Assembly: GCA_902497035.1 (NCBI GenBank) | Contig: CABVDL010000024.1 | Location: forward strand, 1-28,235 | From: an uncultured Prevotella sp. | Lineage (GTDB): Bacteria; Bacteroidota; Bacteroidia; Bacteroidales; Bacteroidaceae | Direction: 5' to 3' | Length of the DNA: 28,235 nt | Shown here: piece after piece, positions 17,080 through 26,508 of the stretch | How the letters are laid out: each line of letters begins with the position of its first letter | Numbering within the stretch: the first letter of the stretch is position 1 | Notes under the pieces: generated by a model | What the model saw: only the letters and a program-made list of their open reading frames with translations | Databases searched by the model: none | Told to the model about the DNA's origin: nothing | Program-made: the position numbers and the translations under genes

Positions 17080-19899
17080 TTATTGCTGCGGCAGCATGAC
17101 CACGCTCACCTTGTTGGCTGAGGCGAGGAATGCCTTGGCGAAGGCGCTGATCTTCTCAGGAGTCTGGCTTTCGACGAGCTGGCTGAAGTGGCTGTCGTCG
17201 TCTCTGCCGAAGATATAGTTGCTCCAGACGATGCCCTGCCAGTAGCCGTTGGTCTTGAGGGCGCTCTCGTGTCCCTTGAGTATGGCTTTCTTCACTTTCT
17301 CCAGCATTTCCTTGTCGCAGCTGATGCCGAGCGAGTCCATCTGCTCATTCATGATCTTGATGGCGATGTCCTTCTTCTCAGGCTTCATGGGGCAGTAGGC
17401 GATGAGCTGACCGATGTGGTAGCCGTCGTCGGCCATTGAGAAAGAGCCCTGCGCGCCGCAGGTATAGGCGGCGCTTGCCTCCTCGCGGATCTTCTTCAGG
17501 TAGATCATCGACATGATTTGTCCGGCGATGTCGGCCTGGATGGCATGCTCCTGGCTCCACGGCATCTTGTCGTTGAGCCACAGTATATAGGAGTTGGCCT
17601 TAGGCGTCTCCATCTTTCTGGTGAACACCTTTTCGACGTTGTCCTGTGTGGTGCGCGTCACGCGTGCGGAGCTTTCGTTCTTGCCCTTTGCAGGCAGCGC
17701 GCCGAGATACTGGCAGACGAGCGGGCGGATGGTGGAGTCGTTGTAGTTGCCGATAATCTCAAACACCCATCCGTTGGCGTTGGCAGTGCGCTCTTTTGCC
17801 ATCTGCAGGATGCGGTCGTAGCTGATGGAGCCGAGGTCATCGATGAGCAGCGGCTTCACGCGCCACTGTCCGGGATAGAGGGCATTGGTCAGCGTGTCGC
17901 CCAATGCGGTCTCAGGACTGAGGCTGCGGTTCTTCAGCGTCACGGCATATTGCTGCATGAGGTTGTTGAACGCGTCGTTGTCCTTGCGTATGTTCGTGAA
18001 ATAGAGATAGGTGAGCTGCAGCATGGTCTCCACATCTTTCGGCGTGGAGCTGCCTGCCACCGACATGCGGCGCTCGCCCATGGTGAGCTTGGCGTTGGCA
18101 ATCTTGCCGGCCAGTGCCTTGCCCAGCTCGATGCTGGAGAAGTCGCCCAGTCCGCTGTTGTCAATCACGTCGTCGAAGACGTTGAGGTTGGCGGCATCGC
18201 CCTGTCCATAGACCGATGAGCCTTGTCCGCCGGTGCCGCTCATGGACACCTGGTCTTTCTTGTAGTCGGTCTTCTTCAGCAGCACGGTGACGCCGTTGGA
18301 AAGCTTCAGAATGTTGTAGCCGAACTGCTTGCTCTTTATTTCTTTCTTTATCTTGCCGGCCTTAGGCAGCTGCTTGATGAGCGGCTCCTGCTTCACGTTG
18401 TCCACGTAGGGCTTCACCTCCTCGGCGCGTGCCTCATGCACGGCATTGAGCAGCTGCTCCTCGGTGGGGTACACTGCGCCGTCCTTCTCATTGTTGAAGT
18501 TGATGATGACGAGGTTGGTGTCGCTCTTGGCCAGGAGCTGCGGCAGCACGCTGTTGACGGCTTCCAGGGGCACCATCGGCACGACCTGTTTCATCATCTG
18601 ATAGGTGTCCTCAAGGCTGGGCATGGGCTCATTGCTGAGGAAGTAGCCGAGGGCCTCGTTGAAGAACTGTTTGTTGGGACGCTTGTCGCGGGCCTCCCAG
18701 GCCTTGTCGAGTGCGGAGAGCTGGTTCTGCTTGAAGCGCGCGTACTCGGTAGCCGTGAAGCCGTATTGCGCGGCCTGCTTCACTACGAGGCAGGCGGCCT
18801 TGAGCGCGTCGGCCGACTGGTCCATGGTCTTCGGCAGCACATCGATGCTGAAGGCGTCCTTCGTCTTGGAGAGCAAGTAGTTGTCGTCGGCGGCATCGGC
18901 TCCCACGAAGGGGCAGTCGGCCTTCAGCGCGGCCTCGTTGAAGCGTGTGCCGAGCATGGAGATGGCAGCGTCCTTGACGTACTTGCTCATCAGATAGGAG
19001 AAGTTCTGTTTCAAGCTGTCGGGATAGGCCTCGTGCTTCATCAGCAGCGACACCACCGACTGCTGGAACTCCTTGTCCTTGTCGATGACGACGATGGGCT
19101 TGTCGTTGTCGGGTACGGCCTCATTGACGAGCGGGGCCTCGTTGGCCGGGTTCTTGATGCCGCCGAAGAGACGTTTAATCTCAGCTTCCGTCTTGTCAAC
19201 GTCAACGTCGCCGATGACGATGATGCCCTGGTGGCTGGGATGATACCATTTGTGGTAGTAATCGACGAGCTCCTTTCGCTTGAAGTTGTCGACGACCGAC
19301 ATCAGGCCGATGGGGTAGCGTCGGCCGTACTTCGACCCGGGATAGAGCTTCTCCAGGTTTCGCTCGAGCATGCGGCTGTTGGGCGAGGTGCGCAGGCGCC
19401 ACTCCTCGTGGATGACGCCGCGCTCCTTGTCAATCTCGCTCTGCTCCAGCAGGAGGCCGCACGACCAGTCGCGCAGGATGAGCAGGCAGGAGTCAAGGGC
19501 CGAGGCGTTCTGCGTGGGCACGTTGTCGATGTTGTACACCGTCTGGTCGATGGAGGTATAGGCGTTGAGGTCGGCTCCGAACTCGATGCCGTGCGCGCGG
19601 CACCATTCGATGAGGTCGTTGCCCTTGAAGTGGTCGCTGCCGTTGAAGGCCATGTGCTCAAGGAAGTGGGCAAGGCCGCGCTGGTCCTCATTCTCCTCTA
19701 TTGACCCCACCTTCTGGGCTATGTAGAAGTTGGCGCGGTGCTCGGGCCAGTTGTTGTGGCGGATGAAATAGGTCAGGCCGTTGGGCAGCTTGCCTATTCT
19801 GAACGCGGTGTCAACCGGTACCGGCGGATCCATTTGGGCGAATGCCGATGAGGCACAAAGCAGCATCAGCAGGCTCAGAAACAGGTTTCTTACTTTCAT
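17080..19899 (-). CDS. Periplasmic M16 zinc metallopeptidase (pitrilysin/insulinase family)
   Basis: 939 residues with the signal peptide MKVRNLFLSLLMLLCASSAF, so exported. It has two M16 halves. The first carries the inverted zinc motif H78-F-L-E81-H82 and the third ligand Glu159 (KERGVIHEEW), 77 residues after His82 as in pitrilysin. The second half, about 490-939, lacks the motif and is the inactive partner that closes the chamber. It degrades peptides of tens of residues. The ATG at 19899 fits the signal peptide; an ATG at 19938 after the promoter is an alternative. Single-gene unit with its own promoter and terminator. Confidence 0.93.
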   Translation of the reverse strand: MKVRNLFLSLLMLLCASSAFAQMDPPVPVDTAFRIGKLPNGLTYFIRHNNWPEHRANFYIAQKVGSIEENEDQRGLAHFLEHMAFNGSDHFKGNDLIEWCRAHGIEFGADLNAYTSIDQTVYNIDNVPTQNASALDSCLLILRDWSCGLLLEQSEIDKERGVIHEEWRLRTSPNSRMLERNLEKLYPGSKYGRRYPIGLMSVVDNFKRKELVDYYHKWYHPSHQGIIVIGDVDVDKTEAEIKRLFGGIKNPANEAPLVNEAVPDNDKPIVVIDKDKEFQQSVVSLLMKHEAYPDSLKQNFSYLMSKYVKDAAISMLGTRFNEAALKADCPFVGADAADDNYLLSKTKDAFSIDVLPKTMDQSADALKAACLVVKQAAQYGFTATEYARFKQNQLSALDKAWEARDKRPNKQFFNEALGYFLSNEPMPSLEDTYQMMKQVVPMVPLEAVNSVLPQLLAKSDTNLVIINFNNEKDGAVYPTEEQLLNAVHEARAEEVKPYVDNVKQEPLIKQLPKAGKIKKEIKSKQFGYNILKLSNGVTVLLKKTDYKKDQVSMSGTGGQGSSVYGQGDAANLNVFDDVIDNSGLGDFSSIELGKALAGKIANAKLTMGERRMSVAGSSTPKDVETMLQLTYLYFTNIRKDNDAFNNLMQQYAVTLKNRSLSPETALGDTLTNALYPGQWRVKPLLIDDLGSISYDRILQMAKERTANANGWVFEIIGNYNDSTIRPLVCQYLGALPAKGKNESSARVTRTTQDNVEKVFTRKMETPKANSYILWLNDKMPWSQEHAIQADIAGQIMSMIYLKKIREEASAAYTCGAQGSFSMADDGYHIGQLIAYCPMKPEKKDIAIKIMNEQMDSLGISCDKEMLEKVKKAILKGHESALKTNGYWQGIVWSNYIFGRDDDSHFSQLVESQTPEKISAFAKAFLASANKVSVVMLPQQ

Positions 19900-19952
19900 A
19901 AGTCGTTTATTGATTAGAATAATTAATTTGTTATTCATTTGATATACAGTTG

Positions 19953-19983
19953 CAAATATCGGCATTTTTCCGCAGAAAGACAA
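19953..19983 (-). promoter_or_regulatory. Promoter of the M16 gene
   Basis: On the minus strand: TTG at 19983-19981, a 20-base spacer and GATATTTG at 19960-19953 (one mismatch to TAnnTTTG). It starts 30 bases after the stop of the glycosyltransferase gene. Confidence 0.55.
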
Positions 19984-20013
19984 ACAAAAGTGCGATTATA
20001 TTGCATGATAGGG

Positions 20014-21021
20014 TCATTCATGTCTTTTTTTTATGAATTTGTAATAAAGATAATTCCTCAGTGTGAAGTAGGCTTCTTCCTGAAGTCGGAAGAGAAGCCA
20101 GTGGCCTCGCAGCGGCATGTAGCCGAACTTGCGCCTGAGGCGTGTCCTTATGCGTTGTGTCTCAATGCGCTGCCAGCTGTCGTGGATGACGCTGAGGCCG
20201 TAGCGGTTGTCGGCTTTGCTGAGCCGGCGGCGGTGCTGGAAATAGAACTGATAGAGTCCGACGACGTTGAGCCACATCTCGTTCTCCCATCGGTCAAGCA
20301 CGTCGTCGTCCACGCGCAGGGCCAGGAGCTGTCGCTTCATGCTTTGGTTGGCCGTGAGTAGGTCGTATCGTGAGCGGCCGATAGCGGTTGTCGTAGAGCC
20401 GGGATGCTGGAAATAGAAGTAGCATCCTTGGCAGCGTCTCACCTCGCGCGAGGCATAGTAGTGCAGGCGTGTGGTGTTGTCGTCGCTGAACGCGTGGCAG
20501 CTTTCGTCGTAGGGATAGCGCTTGTGTATGGCGGTGCGTACGGCGTAGATGCCGTGGAGGGTCCAGTTGAGGCTTTTGGTGAAGGCCTCTCTGCCGCTCA
20601 TTACGGTGAAAGGCGGCAGGCGGTAGTCGTGGTCGGCCGTGGCGCCGGCGTAGCAGATGCGTACGTGGAACAGCACGCAGTCGGTGAGGGGATGGGCCTC
20701 GAACACCGCGGCCGCGCTGCTGAGGGCATCGGGTGATAGGGCGTCGTCGCTGTCGAGGAATGTGGTGTATTGCCCCGAGGCCAGTCGCAGGCCGGTGTTG
20801 CGGGCGTGGGCCTGGCCGCTGTTCTGGTCGAGACGGCGGACGATGAAGCGCTTGTCGCGCTGCGCATACCGGCTGAGTATGGCCCATGAGCCGTCGGTCG
20901 AGGCGTCATCGACGCAGATGGCCTCGAAGTCGGTCAGCGTCTGGGCGCGCAGCGAGTCGAGGCAGCGCGGAAGCGTGGCGGCGGCGTTATAGACGGCCAC
21001 CAGGATGCTGAACTTAGCCAC
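20014..21021 (-). CDS. GT2 family glycosyltransferase
   Basis: 335 residues with a GT-A fold. The N-terminus VAKFSILVAVYNAAATLPRC is the usual first strand. The nucleotide-binding VDDASTDGS is at 37-45 and the metal-binding DxD-type DSDDA at 90-94. It probably adds one sugar to a surface polysaccharide at the inner membrane face. A GTG at 21021 is the preferred start because the family fold begins there; the frame upstream is open but unlike the family. That start overlaps the flippase stop by eight bases, so it is translationally coupled. The acceptor and sugar are unknown. Confidence 0.88.
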   Translation of the reverse strand: MAKFSILVAVYNAAATLPRCLDSLRAQTLTDFEAICVDDASTDGSWAILSRYAQRDKRFIVRRLDQNSGQAHARNTGLRLASGQYTTFLDSDDALSPDALSSAAAVFEAHPLTDCVLFHVRICYAGATADHDYRLPPFTVMSGREAFTKSLNWTLHGIYAVRTAIHKRYPYDESCHAFSDDNTTRLHYYASREVRRCQGCYFYFQHPGSTTTAIGRSRYDLLTANQSMKRQLLALRVDDDVLDRWENEMWLNVVGLYQFYFQHRRRLSKADNRYGLSVIHDSWQRIETQRIRTRLRRKFGYMPLRGHWLLFRLQEEAYFTLRNYLYYKFIKKRHE

Positions 21022-22498
21022 GGCGCCTCCTCTCCAGCAGTTGTCTGGCTTTTTCCAGGATGTCGGTATGGCGTGAGAGGAAGAGCAGTGACGCAAGGGC
21101 GCTCAGCAGGAGACATGCGGCACCGGCGACCCAGTAGGCCACGCCGGCGGTGAGGCGGACGGCGGCAAACGTGAGGACGACTATAATAAGGTGTCCCGTG
21201 AAGAGCATCCACGTGGTGCGGCTCATGCGGAAGTCGTATTTGAAGCCCATATAGACGTTGAGCATGACGAAGTCGAACACGCTCGCCGCGAGCAGGCCCA
21301 ACCCCGCGCCCCAAAGGCCGTAGCGGGCATAGCCCCCCACGGTGGCCGCGGCGGCCACGACATCATAGACAAACTCCATGAGCAGATAGGACAGCGAGTC
21401 GCCCTTGGCCAGCGGAATGTAGGACACGGGCAGCTTGGCGGCGCGCAGCGACACGGCGAGGATGAGCAGCTGCGTCATCGGCACGGCGGGCAGAAACTCG
21501 TGACTGAGCAGCAACGGCAGGACGACAGGCAGGGCCACGAGCAGGGTCACGAGCATGGGGGCCACCAGCACCATCGACATCTCTATCTGCCGGTCGACAA
21601 CCGTGGAGAGTGGCCTGCCCTTGCCCTGCACCACGGAGAGGCGGGGAAAATAGTCGGTCTCCATGGCCGAGAACACCATGCCTGTATAGACCATGGTGAG
21701 CATGTAGCCGGCATTGAACAGGCCGAGGTCGCTCAGCGTGCTGCTGTGGCTGATGAACGAGCGGATGACGAAGTCGGCGCAGCTGCCGAAGAGTCCCGCC
21801 AGTGTGAAGGCCACGCCGAGGCGTATCATGCTTACGCCCTGGCCGAGGAACACCTTTCTGAGGAAGTGCCTCGGAGAATAGTGACGCCAGGAATAGCTGA
21901 TGGTGACGGCGCATTGCGTCAGGGCCATCAGGAAGAGCGACGGCACGATGGCCTGCTCGCCCCACCAATAAAAGAGCGGCACCGAGACGACCAGTGCACC
22001 GGCTACATTGATGACCGAGATGGTGGCCAGCTGGCGCAGTTGGCGGGTGCCTTTAAGCACGGCCATCTCGCCGCCCGTGACGGCTGTCAGGGCGATGACG
22101 GGCGACAGCAGGATGAAGTGCAGGGTGTGGTCGCCCCAGCTGAACGTCCACTTGTTGAGCAGCGGGCTGAAGACCACGCAGACCAGCAGGCCGAGCACGG
22201 CCACAATGAGGCTCCAGTACCTCACGACGCCTATGGCCTCGCCGAGGCGCTGCCGGTCGCCGTCGTGGTAGGCCTCGGAGATGTTGCGCACGCCGCTCAC
22301 TGAGATGCCAAGCGACGTGGAGTCGGAAACCACCTTGATGGTGGAGTTGAACAGTGAGATAAGACCGACGCCGTCGGGGCCGAGCAGCAGGGCCACAAGC
22401 TTGCTGCGCACAAGGCTAATCAGAATATTGATGCCTTGCACGCCGCCGAAGATACCCGTATATTTTAAGATGTGGCTGTAGCTGTCGTCCTCGTCCAT
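21014..22498 (-). CDS. Wzx-like polysaccharide flippase
   Basis: 494 residues, an integral membrane protein of the MATE/MOP superfamily with about 12-14 hydrophobic segments. The N-terminus ILKYTGIFGGVQGINILISL followed by RSKLVALLLGPDGVGL and the motif GISVSGVRNISEA are typical of O-antigen translocases. It moves lipid-linked glycan across the inner membrane. It is coupled to the GT2 gene and 57 bases after trpS. A glycan flippase with one glycosyltransferase is a minimal set; the rest of the pathway must be elsewhere. Confidence 0.88.
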   Translation of the reverse strand: MDEDDSYSHILKYTGIFGGVQGINILISLVRSKLVALLLGPDGVGLISLFNSTIKVVSDSTSLGISVSGVRNISEAYHDGDRQRLGEAIGVVRYWSLIVAVLGLLVCVVFSPLLNKWTFSWGDHTLHFILLSPVIALTAVTGGEMAVLKGTRQLRQLATISVINVAGALVVSVPLFYWWGEQAIVPSLFLMALTQCAVTISYSWRHYSPRHFLRKVFLGQGVSMIRLGVAFTLAGLFGSCADFVIRSFISHSSTLSDLGLFNAGYMLTMVYTGMVFSAMETDYFPRLSVVQGKGRPLSTVVDRQIEMSMVLVAPMLVTLLVALPVVLPLLLSHEFLPAVPMTQLLILAVSLRAAKLPVSYIPLAKGDSLSYLLMEFVYDVVAAAATVGGYARYGLWGAGLGLLAASVFDFVMLNVYMGFKYDFRMSRTTWMLFTGHLIIVVLTFAAVRLTAGVAYWVAGAACLLLSALASLLFLSRHTDILEKARQLLERRRRG

Positions 22499-22555
22499 TA
22501 ATTATTGTAGAAAGATAGCGAAGTTCTGTACTTCCGTACTTCTTGATTTCTGCCC

Positions 22556-23656
22556 TTACTTTGGCTGTCTGGCGCTGAACTTCGCCGTCTGCTCTCTGAT
22601 GAGCTCCTCGTCCTCGAAGTAGTTGATGCGCATGGCCTGGCGCACCTCGTCCATGGTCTGTGCGGCCACCTCCCGTGCGCTCTCTGAGCCTTTCCTGAGG
22701 ATGTTGAATATCTCTGGTATGTCTTTCTCGTACTCCTTGCGTCGTTCCCGTATGGGGTCGAGCATGCGGTTGATGACCTTGTTGAGCAGCTTCTTGCATT
22801 TCATGTCGCCGATGCCACCGTGGGTGTAGGCCGCCTTCAGCTCGTCGAGGTTGTGGAACTCGGGCCAGAAGTCGGCAAAGTCCTGGTCGGTGGCGAAGGC
22901 GTCGAGGTAGGTGAACACGGCGTTGCCCTCGACGTGGCCGGGGTCTGAGACGTTGAGGTGGGTGGGGTCGGTGTACATGCCCTTGACCTGCTTCCACACG
23001 GTGTCGGCGTCGTCGGACAGATAGATGCAGTTGCCGAGGCTCTTCGACATCTTCTCTTTGCCGTCGGTTCCGGGCAGCCTGCGGGCCGTGGCATTCTCGG
23101 GCAGCATGATCTGAGGTTCGACGAGCACGGGCGCGTAGATTTGGTTGAAGCGGTTGACGAGCTCACGTGTCAGCTCAAGCATGGGCTCCTGGTCCTCGCC
23201 GGCCGGCACGGTGGTGGCCTTGAAGGCGGCGATGTCGGCTGCCTGCGACACGGGGTAGCAGAAGAAGCCCAGGGGGATGGAGTTGTTCTCGAAGCCGCGC
23301 AGCTTCACCTCGGTCTTCACGGTGGGGTTGCGCTGCACGCGGCTCACGCTGACGATGTTCATCAGATAAACCGTCAGCTCGGCCAGCTCGGGAATGCGAC
23401 TCTGTATATATAAGGTGCATTTGTCGGGGTCGAGACCTGCCGAGAGGTAGTCGAGGGCCACGTTGATGATGTTCTCTCGTATCTTCTCGGGGTTGTCGGC
23501 GTTGTCGGTAAGTGCCTGTACGTCAGCCATGAAGACGAACATGCGGTCGTAGTCGCCCTCGTTCTGCAGTTGCACGCGGCGGCGCAGGCTGCCGACATAG
23601 TGTCCCAAATGGAGGCGTCCCGTGGGCCGGTCGCCTGTAAGAATGATTTTTCCCAT
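22556..23656 (-). CDS. trpS: Tryptophan--tRNA ligase
   Basis: A 366-residue class I aminoacyl-tRNA synthetase that charges tRNA-Trp. The HIGH-type motif is HLGH at 16-19 within PTGRLHLGHYVGSL, and the KMSKS loop is at 202-206. The segments GFFCYPVSQAADI and VPAGEDQEPMLELTRE are diagnostic for TrpRS. Cytoplasmic, full length. It sits in a minus-strand run 30 bases after the DUF3108 gene. No T-box or leader peptide is seen before it. Confidence 0.96.
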   Translation of the reverse strand: MGKIILTGDRPTGRLHLGHYVGSLRRRVQLQNEGDYDRMFVFMADVQALTDNADNPEKIRENIINVALDYLSAGLDPDKCTLYIQSRIPELAELTVYLMNIVSVSRVQRNPTVKTEVKLRGFENNSIPLGFFCYPVSQAADIAAFKATTVPAGEDQEPMLELTRELVNRFNQIYAPVLVEPQIMLPENATARRLPGTDGKEKMSKSLGNCIYLSDDADTVWKQVKGMYTDPTHLNVSDPGHVEGNAVFTYLDAFATDQDFADFWPEFHNLDELKAAYTHGGIGDMKCKKLLNKVINRMLDPIRERRKEYEKDIPEIFNILRKGSESAREVAAQTMDEVRQAMRINYFEDEELIREQTAKFSARQPK

Positions 23657-23686
23657 ATTGTTGCTTAATCTTGTTCTGAGTTTAGC

Positions 23687-24511
23687 TTATTTCACCAGTG
23701 CGCTCTCTGGGTGTCGCAGTCCGCTTAGGCTGGTGAGGTAGGCCTTGGCCGAGCCGAAGCGGAGGTGCATGTCGAGGCGCACGGGTACGTGGTTGTCGTC
23801 GTCGGTGACATAGAAGTCGACGATTTTCTTGTAGCCCTTGCCGTTCTCATTTTCCATGTAGGCGAGCTTCAGACACCGGTAGGTGTGCTTGTTGTCGGCC
23901 TTGACGTTGACCTTGCCCTGGTAGCGGAGCTGTGCGGGGTAGCGCTTGGTGCCATCGACGATGGGAAAGTTGACGGCGTAGCCTTTGGTCCATCCTTTCG
24001 GGTTGAACGAGCGGGCGCGCAGGAAGATGCTCATCATGTCGAACACGCAGTCGTTGTAGGTGTGCTGCTCATAGTTGTGCTCGCCGTTGTGGCGCAGGCG
24101 GTGCTGCCTGACGTGGCACTTGCCGCCGGGATAGGAGTAGTGCACCTCGTCCACGGTGTAGCGTTTGCCCTCGAGCGCGCCCTTGCGGTAGTAGAGCGGG
24201 GCCATCTCTGTGGTGTTGTAGCAGAGCAGCGTGTCGCGCAGAACGAAGAAGCGGTCGGCGCGCTTGTTGCCCCGCGTGATGAGGCTGCCGCGGTAGGCTG
24301 CCTGGCCGCGGTACGTGGTCTGGTCGGTGTCGAAGGATGCCGTGCCGACGGTGACCCACACGAACTTCCAGTTGAAATATAGGTTGTAAGTGAGTCGCTC
24401 ACCCGACTTGAAGGCCGAGTTGCGGAACGTGCACTGTGCCTTTGCCGCCGTGGCCGCAAGGCCGAGCAGCAGCGTGAGGGCGATGATTTTCAGTTGGTTA
24501 CTTTTAAGCAT
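23687..24511 (-). CDS. Exported DUF3108 protein
   Basis: 274 residues with the signal peptide MLKSNQLKIIALTLLLGLAA and a mature N-terminus near Gln26 or Cys27. The mature part matches the DUF3108 pattern: GERLTYNLYFNWKFVWVTVG, then a beta-rich barrel-like body and VDFYVTDDDNHVPVRLDM near the C-terminus. DUF3108 proteins are periplasmic or envelope-associated and uncharacterised. It lies 34 bases after the Ig lipoprotein gene and 30 before trpS in an apparent operon. Function unknown. Confidence 0.82.
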   Translation of the reverse strand: MLKSNQLKIIALTLLLGLAATAAKAQCTFRNSAFKSGERLTYNLYFNWKFVWVTVGTASFDTDQTTYRGQAAYRGSLITRGNKRADRFFVLRDTLLCYNTTEMAPLYYRKGALEGKRYTVDEVHYSYPGGKCHVRQHRLRHNGEHNYEQHTYNDCVFDMMSIFLRARSFNPKGWTKGYAVNFPIVDGTKRYPAQLRYQGKVNVKADNKHTYRCLKLAYMENENGKGYKKIVDFYVTDDDNHVPVRLDMHLRFGSAKAYLTSLSGLRHPESALVK

Positions 24512-24545
24512 GATGACTTAACTTATTGTGCCTTAGGCCGGCGGA

Positions 24546-26504
24546 CTATCTGATGGCCGCCTGCCCGGCGATGTATTCGATGCCGAGCTTTTTGGCGCGC
24601 TCGGCATTTCTATGCTGAATGGATTTCTCCTTTTCGGCTTTCTGCTTGGTAATCTGTGCTGGCTTCTGCCGCCACAGCTCAGTGGCGGTGGGGGTCCAGC
24701 TGAGCGTGAGGTCCCATTTCTCACGGCACTCGATGACGTCAGGGTCGTAATAGACGGCCTCAGGCTGCAGCTTCTTGTCGTAGTCGCCGGTGTCCCAGCG
24801 GCCGTTGTTGTTGTCATCGACGATGATGCGCAGGTAGTATTTGCCGCCTTTGAGATAGTAGAACTCGGCCTGCCCGTTGTCGGTGCGTGTCTCTTTGGCT
24901 AGGTTGCCCGAGTTGTCGAGCAGCTGTGCGATGACGTGCTTTCCTGCCATGCCGTTGAGCGTCATGAGCAGAGAGGCGTATTTGGTGGTCGGCGGCACTT
25001 TCAGCCCCTGCTTGAGGCGTCTGCCGGTGTCGCCATATATCGAGGCGAAGGCGGCGCTGTCGGCCTCAAGGCTGTATTCGGTGTCGGGCCGCCATGCGGC
25101 GCGTATGCGGTAGGTCTGGTCGTTGACGCGCGTCAGCTCGTAAGGCTCCCGGTACCAGAGCGAGTCGCCGGCGGGGTGGAGGTGTACGCGGGCCGTATCG
25201 ACGGGCATCAGCGGCAGCTCAGTGGTGATGGTGACGTTCTGGTCGGGACTCATCTCGCCCGAGGGCTTGACGGTGAGAGCCAGTTCTGGCGGCGGCATTA
25301 CTGTGTCGTAAGGCTCGCCGCGCTTCTTCAGCTTGGCCTGTTTCTTCTGCCAGTCTTCAATTTTCTTCTGCAGGTCTTCCATGCGCTTGGCGTGGCTCAC
25401 CTTGGAGAACAGCGTCAGGGTGTCGGTCTGCAGGCGCAGCACGCCCGTGGTGTCGGTGATGTGGTGGGTGACGGCCATCGAGAGCGTGTCCTGGTTGACC
25501 AGGGCTGTGTCGCGCAGCCAGTAGGTGATGGTGTCGCGCCTGGCCGAGGCCTGTACGAGAAAGGCGTTGCCGGCGTTGAAGTTGAGGCCACGGATCTCGG
25601 GCAGAATGGAGTCGCCGTAGCTATAATATAAGGTGAAGCGGTTGGCGTCGGGCCGCTCGCTCTTGGTGAGGTAACGGTCGGTGACCACTTCGTTGAAGGC
25701 CCTGAGGCAGATGTCGTCGGGCAGGAAATGGGTGTAGCCTACGCGCGCGATGTCCTTGATGTGGAGGGAGTCAACCCATGTGGTGTCCTGCCGGATGTCG
25801 GGTTTCGACGTGGGGACGATGACATCCCGGTTGAAGGCGAGCATCTCGCTGCGCTGGTTGAACATATAGTTGCCGTCGGCGTCCTGCAGGGCGAAGATGT
25901 GGTAGTGGCCGGGAGCCACGCCCTTGATGGTGAAGCGGCCGCGCGAGTCGGTGCGCGACACGCGCAGCATGGGCTTCTTGCGGAATGCCGAGTCGGACAA
26001 ATCGTCGTAGAGGCCGACCAGAATGCCCTTGACGGGCTCGAGGTCCATTGCGGCCAGCACGTAGCCTGACACCTGCAGCGTGTCGATATGGTCGCCGGTG
26101 GAGAAGCTGTAGGTGTAGTTGCCTAAGGGGTTGCCCTCGTTGTTGTCGCTGATGGCGTTGGAGAAGTCGATGGTGTAGGTGGTGTTGGGCTTGAGCGAGT
26201 CGGCCAGCGAGACCACGATGCGCTTGCCCTGCCCCTTTATCTCCGGGGCCTCGAGCTGCGGTGGCGACACGACGACATTCTCCGTCGGATTGTCAATCTT
26301 GATGAACTCGTCGAAGTTGATGTATATCTTTCGCCTGTTCACATTGGTGGCCTGGTCGGCGGGCTCGGCACCGATGACGTGGGGCGGTGTCTCGTCGTAC
26401 CACCCGCCGTCGGGCGAGCCCATGCGGGCGCAGCCATACACCGTGAGCAGCAGGCCCACGGTGAGGCATCCCCCAAATGCTTTAAGCAGTTGCCTTGACT
26501 TCAT
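24546..26504 (-). CDS. SbsA-Ig-like domain lipoprotein
   Basis: 652 residues. The lipobox LTVYGC gives lipidated Cys25. An SbsA-type Ig-like domain (Big_5) spans about 38-137, starting TPPHVIGAEPADQATNV and ending YSFSTGD. A carboxypeptidase regulatory-like segment follows (about 145-235, VSGYVLAAMDLEPVKGILVG and FTIKGVAPGHYHIFA). A charged, probably coiled-coil stretch lies near 375-395 (RMEDLQKKIEDWQKKQAKL). The Lys-rich C-terminus may also be helical. Likely a surface or periplasmic lipoprotein of structural role. It starts four bases after the GH3 stop. Confidence 0.85.
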   Translation of the reverse strand: MKSRQLLKAFGGCLTVGLLLTVYGCARMGSPDGGWYDETPPHVIGAEPADQATNVNRRKIYINFDEFIKIDNPTENVVVSPPQLEAPEIKGQGKRIVVSLADSLKPNTTYTIDFSNAISDNNEGNPLGNYTYSFSTGDHIDTLQVSGYVLAAMDLEPVKGILVGLYDDLSDSAFRKKPMLRVSRTDSRGRFTIKGVAPGHYHIFALQDADGNYMFNQRSEMLAFNRDVIVPTSKPDIRQDTTWVDSLHIKDIARVGYTHFLPDDICLRAFNEVVTDRYLTKSERPDANRFTLYYSYGDSILPEIRGLNFNAGNAFLVQASARRDTITYWLRDTALVNQDTLSMAVTHHITDTTGVLRLQTDTLTLFSKVSHAKRMEDLQKKIEDWQKKQAKLKKRGEPYDTVMPPPELALTVKPSGEMSPDQNVTITTELPLMPVDTARVHLHPAGDSLWYREPYELTRVNDQTYRIRAAWRPDTEYSLEADSAAFASIYGDTGRRLKQGLKVPPTTKYASLLMTLNGMAGKHVIAQLLDNSGNLAKETRTDNGQAEFYYLKGGKYYLRIIVDDNNNGRWDTGDYDKKLQPEAVYYDPDVIECREKWDLTLSWTPTATELWRQKPAQITKQKAEKEKSIQHRNAERAKKLGIEYIAGQAAIR

Positions 26505-26508
26505 CGGC

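Noticed and set aside
18223..19704. A 493-codon open frame on the plus strand opposite the M16 gene
   Set aside because: It is antisense to a well-supported peptidase, has Val/Leu/His-rich composition typical of the mirror of a G+C-rich gene, and has no motif or promoter. Similar long antisense frames opposite aroC, RecQ, the flippase, the lipoprotein and GH3 were rejected for the same reason.
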